From: Bisporella sp. PMI_857
Taxonomy: Eukaryota; Ascomycota; Leotiomycetes; Helotiales; Helotiaceae
Length of the DNA stretch: 33,228 nt
NCBI GenBank assembly: GCA_021307315.1
Contig: JAJSPD010000179.1
Span: 1 to 33,228, forward strand
Direction of reading: 5' to 3'
Part shown: positions 29,433 through 33,228 of the stretch, piece by piece
How positions within the stretch are numbered: the stretch's first letter is position 1
Layout: each line of letters opens with the position of its first letter
Translations under genes and position numbers: made by a program
The notes under the pieces: generated by a model
What the model saw: only the letters and a program-made list of their open reading frames with translations
What the model was told of the DNA's origin: nothing
The model's database searches: none

Positions 29433-31228
29433 ATGGTATTTAAGGCGACGAAATATATCCCAATCACAGGAAAAGATCTCCTGTCATGGTGTTTCGATGA
29501 CATTCCGTATGATTGGGATAAGCCAGTCTGTCTCCACCTCCGTCATGATGGCAGAATGGGGACTGATTCTAATCCAGATATATGTCGATCCAAATGATCC
29601 CTCAAGGACAATCTCTGCCCGGCAGGCCAAATTGATCATCAGGAAGCTAGTCGCTGGTTTCCATGCTGCTGGGCTCAAAGCTGGTGATTGTGTTTGCCTG
29701 AACTCCTTCAATGACGTGAGCGGCTCCCTCTGTCCTAAGTAATGTAGAGCTGAAATGTTCAGATCCAATATTCAATGGTCTTTCTTGGTGTCGTCGCTGC
29801 TGGGGGAGTATTCACGGGTTCAAATCCAGGCTGCACCCCATTCGAGCTCACGCACCACCTCAAAGCGTCTGACGCGAAGTTTTTGATTTTTGAGCCTGAA
29901 TTGATAGACACCTCCCTGGCAGCCGCCAAAAAATGCGGGATTCCCAATTCCAAGCTCTGGATCTTTGACGTCCTCGGTCAAGCTTTACCCAGTGGATTTA
30001 GGAGTTGGCAGCAGCTCCTACAGCATGGCGAGACGGACTGGATTCGTTTTGATAACCACGAGCGATCCGAGGAGACTATGATAGCCCGGTTCTTCAGCAG
30101 TGGTACGACTGGCCTTCCGAAGGCAGTCATGTGGTCCCATAAGAACCTCATAGCGGAACATACCTTGGCTCATGAACCGACAGTCAAGCAAATAGAGAGA
30201 CGTCGTATCGTATGCACGCCAGTATTCCATGGTGCCTCTGCCCCAACTGCACACACATCCGCCCTTAGATCCGGTACTGTGACATATATAATGCGTAGGT
30301 TTGAACTTGAAGGCTTCCTGTCCATCGTCGACAAGCACAAGATTACAGATTTTATCGTTGTGCCTCCCATCGTCGTTGCGATTGTGATGTCTCCCCTAAC
30401 AGCTAAGTATAGCTTGAAGTCGGTTACTACAGCTATGTGTGGTGCTGCAGCCTTAGATGCTGGGGTGCAGGCACGGTTTCGGCAACTAATAAGCCCGGAA
30501 GGCAGTATTAGTAATGTATGGGGCATGACAGAGACGAGCTGCATTGCAACGATGTTCTATCACCCAGAGGATGACATCACAGGGAGTGTCGGGAGACTAC
30601 TGCCCAACATGGATGCTAAGTCAGTCCCTGAACGATTTTTCAGCACTGAAATGCAATACTAACTAAAGGAATCAGACTCATCGATGAAGAAGGGCGCGAA
30701 ATCACAACGTACGACACCGAAGGTGAATTCTGCGTCCGCGGTCCTCTTGTCACCAAGGGATACTTTAACAGCCCCGCCGCAAACGCCTCCAGCTATCATA
30801 ATGGCTTTTTTAAAACAGGGGACGTCATGTACTGCTCCTCAAAAACGAACACCTGGTTCATTGTCGACCGCCGAAAAGAACTCATCAAAGTCCGCGGTTT
30901 CCAAGTTGCTCCAGCGGAGATCGAGGGCGTGCTCCTAGGACATCCACAAATTGTCGATGCTGCGGTCATTGGCGTGACCTTTCTAGAGGAACCAGATGTA
31001 GAACGTCCGAGGGCTTACGTTGTGAGGAGAACCGGGAAGGAGGGACTGAGTCTTGGTGAGGGAGATGTCAAAGCGTATTGCAAGGAGAAGCTGTCAGGTT
31101 ATAAGTCACTGACTGGGGGAGTACGATTTGTCGATTTGATTCCGAAAACGGCGAGTGGTAAGATCTTGAAGAGAATCCTGAGAGACCAGGCCAAGACAGA
31201 GTTGCAGAACGAGAGACCTAGACTCTGA
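29433..31228 (+). CDS. AMP-binding acyl-CoA ligase, 4-coumarate-CoA-ligase-like (four exons, 546 residues)
   Basis: An adenylate-forming enzyme, likely making an acyl-CoA from a carboxylic acid, ATP and CoA. Exons 29433-29525, 29578-29715, 29763-30619 and 30676-31228. Spliced, it starts MVFKATKYIP and reads through to PRL. Core motifs are all present: P-loop SSGTTGLPK (189-197), NVWGMTETS (328-336), KTGDV (409-413), DRRKELIKVRGFQVAPAEIE (426-445) and PKTASGK with catalytic Lys525. The length equals the usual 540-560 residues. The three introns (52, 47 and 56 bp) remove stops or frame breaks and restore family segments such as FNDIQYSMVFLG and NMDAKLIDEEG; the last has an ATACTAACT branch site. 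The C-terminal PRL only loosely resembles a peroxisomal PTS1 signal. The true acid substrate cannot be read from the sequence. No biosynthetic partner genes are seen nearby. Confidence 0.9.
29526..29577 (+). other. Intron 1 of the ligase gene
   Basis: 52 bp, donor GTCTGT, acceptor TAATCCAG, phase 0 between DWDKP and IYVDP. Confidence 0.7.
29716..29762 (+). other. Intron 2 of the ligase gene
   Basis: 47 bp, donor GTGAGC, acceptor ATGTTCAG, phase 0; restores CLNSFNDIQYSMVFLG. Confidence 0.8.
30620..30675 (+). other. Intron 3 of the ligase gene
   Basis: 56 bp, donor GTCAGT, branch ATACTAACT, acceptor GAATCAG, phase 2; gives NMDAKLIDEEG, as in relatives. Confidence 0.8.
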
Positions 31229-31879
31229 TTGGCTCTGTACACACTTTTGAGAGTGAAATCGACCATATAGGTGCTGAGTAGAGAAGTTATTGAGTGGCCT
31301 GAAGGCTGACGGCGAATCGCCGCTCGTGACTAGTCACGTCCACTATAATAACCATACCTTCCAAAATTACGTTAAAGATGTTGAATGCAGGAAGTATGCA
31401 CACTTAATAACGCCTTAATTGTAACTCTACCCAAACCTAACCTCGCCAAACAATCCGGCTCGGACTTGCACCAGCGCCGCCAGCTCCAACAGAAAGTCCT
31501 GCAACACAACCACATTTGTAAGAACATGACTAACACTCGCCATCTTTGTCAAGCAAAGGTTCGTTTCAACCGGGTTAACAAAAAATGTTCCCAGAACACT
31601 TAATATCGTCTTTAACAGCGGATTGTGGGACCGAAGTGTATGTGGCCTAACTTCCCACAAGCCACCTGAAATAAAAGCCTGTGCACCTGGTACAGTACTA
31701 GTCATTAAGTTTCCGGCAAGGATCATATCACCCCGCACCCTACATAATCCTATAATTACATATAGTTGAATTACTATTAAATTTGTTTGTAGAATTACGT
31801 ACAAATTAAGTTATATTAAAGCTTAAAGTTTTCTTTATTTAAATAACTAATAAAAATCAAAATTGGATTTATTGTATCT
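31229..31879. other. Intergenic region right of the ligase
   Basis: No supported gene. A minus-strand ORF of 125 codons (31804-31427) has mixed composition and no motif I recognise. It is probably chance or the remains of something, and the stretch becomes AT-rich past 31750. Confidence 0.4.
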
Positions 31880-31973
31880 TTAATATTTCGGCAAATATCT
31901 CAAATACCATCATTTTTTTGCCAAATATCTCATATACCATACTTTTTTTGCCGAATATCTCATATACCACTAT

Positions 31974-32417
31974 TTGTCTCTTGACGCAAAACAGTGGTAT
32001 TTCAGATACCTATCAACAAAACGATGGTATATAAGAAATATTGTATTTCAAGGACTCGTACGTTGCGCCAAGAAACTAAAGCACCTGACGCACAACAAAT
32101 ATTCGTATATTATCGATTATCCTTTTTTTTGTAACTTCATTATAGCTATAGCATTCCACGTCGGTAATAATTTTTTTAATATTACGTTAGCAAAAAAAGC
32201 AATAAAAGATTTTGTTGCAAATAATTCTGAATCATAGAAAGCTACTTATTCCGACAAACAACGCTTCAATATCGTATGCCGCACTGCGAATATTTGCAAA
32301 TTCAGAATTAAAACTGTTAATTCTAAGAAAAAAAACGTAGTAATAACTCACTTAGAACTTTATACTTGTTTTTTTACAAATCACTTTACAGCTTCAAATA
32401 CGAATAATTTAAGATTA
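31974..32417 (+). pseudogene. Remnant of a MULE transposase N-terminal DNA-binding domain
   Basis: One frame runs through 31974-32417 with a single TAG at 32235-32237. The part KQRFNIVCRTANICKFRI, then VVITHLELYTC, then NHFTA matches the pattern of the WRKY-GCM1-like zinc-binding domain at the N-terminus of fungal MULE transposases. The usual HTC reads YTC, as a CAC/CAT-to-TAT change would give. Assignment is by motif memory. Confidence 0.5.
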
Positions 32418-32449
32418 TAATCGTTGTCGTTGTACGAACCAGCTTGTTG

Positions 32450-32751
32450 CTAGTAGACGTCGACAACGAGCCTGGAAATAGCTACAATCTAAGAATGAAG
32501 AAAAGAATAAAGAAAAAAATGAAGAAAAGAATGAAAAAAAAAATAAAAAGGATGAGAATGAAAAAGAGGAAAAGCGCCTTGATCGAGAATTGGGCATACA
32601 AATAGAAAAGGTTGATTAACTGGATAGCGACAGCGAGCTTTCAGAAGTCAATAGCGAAATATTTGTGAATCAGGATCTGGCCGATATTGTATTACTTTTA
32701 CGATACGCTACAAAGTCTAGAAAAGAATATAGAATAAAAACTAAAGAATAA
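32450..32751 (+). pseudogene. Lys/Glu-rich remnant inside the MULE
   Basis: Reads as charged repeats (KNEEKNKEKNEE type) followed by LDSDSELSEVNSEIFVNQ and SRKEYRIKTKE, with stops at 32520 (approximate) and elsewhere. It could be the C-terminal end of the deleted transposase, but no defining motif is present. Confidence 0.3.
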
Positions 32752-32964
32752 AAAGTTAGACAAAATAATATTGATTTAGGCTTATAACGCCTGTATTACA
32801 GGCTTTACAGTGCGTGTTGCCAAATATCTTATATACCATGTATTTGTTGCCGTATATCTGAAATACCATAGAAGTGGTATATGAGATATTTGGCAAAAAA
32901 ATGATAGTATTTGAGATATTTGCCGTTAATATTTAGTATGCTACTTATCGGCCGCAATACAAGC

Positions 32965-33166
32965 TGTAAGGTGCTGGAGTAGTGTGGCACAAATCAACTT
33001 ATATTGAACAAAGACTAATCTCTACCTTCTCTACTACGTCCCGAGCCTCTTATTTATACTTTTCGAACTTCTGGCGGCTTTTTTCGTGCTTATATATGCC
33101 AAGTTTCAGTGCTTTTACCGAGCTTTTTTTATTGCTTTTTAGCACGTGACATTTTGGCGCTTGACA
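32965..33166 (-). mobile_element. LTR, inverted relative of the LTR at 20220-20422
   Basis: On the minus strand it starts TGTCAAGCGCC and ends CAGCACCTTACA, 202 bp. It shares blocks such as ATGTCACGTGCTAAA, CTCGGGACGTAGTAGAGA and CCACACTACTCCAGCACC with the first LTR. The differences are mostly G-to-A or C-to-T, so it has been RIP-altered. There is no 5-bp repeat at its ends. Confidence 0.8.
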
Positions 33167-33228
33167 TTGCTTTTTTTTCTAGAACGTTGTTTCGACGTTT
33201 ACGCTAATATTGTAAGCGTTAAGTGCTG
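33167..33228 (-). other. Possible internal end of the LTR retrotransposon (polypurine tract)
   Basis: On the minus strand the bases right before the LTR read AGAAAAAAAAGCAA, which is polypurine-tract-like. If real, this is a 3' LTR and the body of the element lies past the right edge of the window. Confidence 0.35.

Larger units (their letters stand above)
31880..32934. mobile_element. Deleted Mutator-like element (MULE) with 9-bp target duplication
   Basis: The element runs 31889-32925 (1037 bp). It starts CGGCAAATATCTCAAATAC and ends with the inverse, and 51 bp at each end match with one mismatch. The perfect 9-bp repeat TTAATATTT flanks it (31880-31888 and 32926-32934), the size typical of MULEs. 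Each end is built from 30-bp units of GCCAAATATCTCATATACCAT type, followed by units in the opposite direction. The interior holds a degraded transposase start (31974-32417) and a Lys/Glu-rich tail, with the middle apparently deleted. Confidence 0.85.

Noticed and set aside
29813..29826. tRNA T-arm-like word GGGTTCAAATCCAG
   Set aside because: It lies in exon 3 of the ligase where it encodes TGSNPG, and no cloverleaf can be formed around it.
31427..31804. 125-codon minus-strand ORF
   Set aside because: No motif, no clear promoter or intron signals, and it runs into the AT-rich flank. Support is too weak for a gene call.
31889..31980. CRISPR-like array of 30-bp repeats
   Set aside because: The units are contiguous without spacers, degenerate, and form the end of a TIR transposon in a eukaryotic genome.

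Overview
The window looks like a transposon-rich, accessory part of a filamentous ascomycete genome (Pezizomycotina, perhaps Sordariomycetes). The evidence is short GT..AG introns of 47-57 bp, TACTAAC-type branch points, WSC and DUF1996 secreted proteins, an OrsD-type relic and Helitron, LTR, MULE and pogo-like elements. Many repeat copies carry C:G to T:A changes that look like repeat-induced point mutation (RIP). No tRNA, rRNA or CRISPR array was seen. All values come from reading the sequence by eye; no database search was run.

Left flank (1-4590): AT-rich decayed DNA, a two-exon minus-strand gene for a secreted or membrane-anchored protein that seems to have lost its ATG (1499-2356), and a broken OrsD-like gene with a long acidic tract (2706-4109).

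Helitron tandem (4591 to about 19858): two Helitrons lie head to tail, both coding on the minus strand. Each has a CTAG 3' end next to an A, a terminal hairpin, a 2.5 kb non-coding 3' module (4591-7055 and 12325-14835) and a decayed Rep-like/PIF1 helicase gene (7190-11808 and 14924-19586). The 3' modules are about 95% identical in the stretch I compared, but the helicases are only about 60% identical at the protein level. This points to exchange of 3' modules between two Helitron families. The modules also hold duplicated promoter-like units that point toward, and antisense to, the helicase genes.

Gene island (21007-31228): three well-preserved, more GC-rich genes. They are an intronless, secreted, bacterial-style sialate O-acetylesterase with InlB-like, FN3 and two discoidin-like domains; a three-exon secreted DUF1996 protein with two WSC domains; and a four-exon acyl-CoA/4-coumarate-CoA ligase-like enzyme with all core motifs. 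Two TA-flanked inverted-repeat elements (24948-25030 and 28264-28721) lie on either side of the DUF1996/WSC gene. Two copies of one LTR in opposite orientation (20220-20422 and 32965-33166) bracket the island.

Right flank (31229-33228): a 1037-bp deleted Mutator-like element with a perfect 9-bp target duplication, then an LTR that probably belongs to an element continuing past the window. The three island genes show no obvious shared pathway. The two secreted proteins both fit an extracellular carbohydrate or cell-surface role; the ligase is intracellular.
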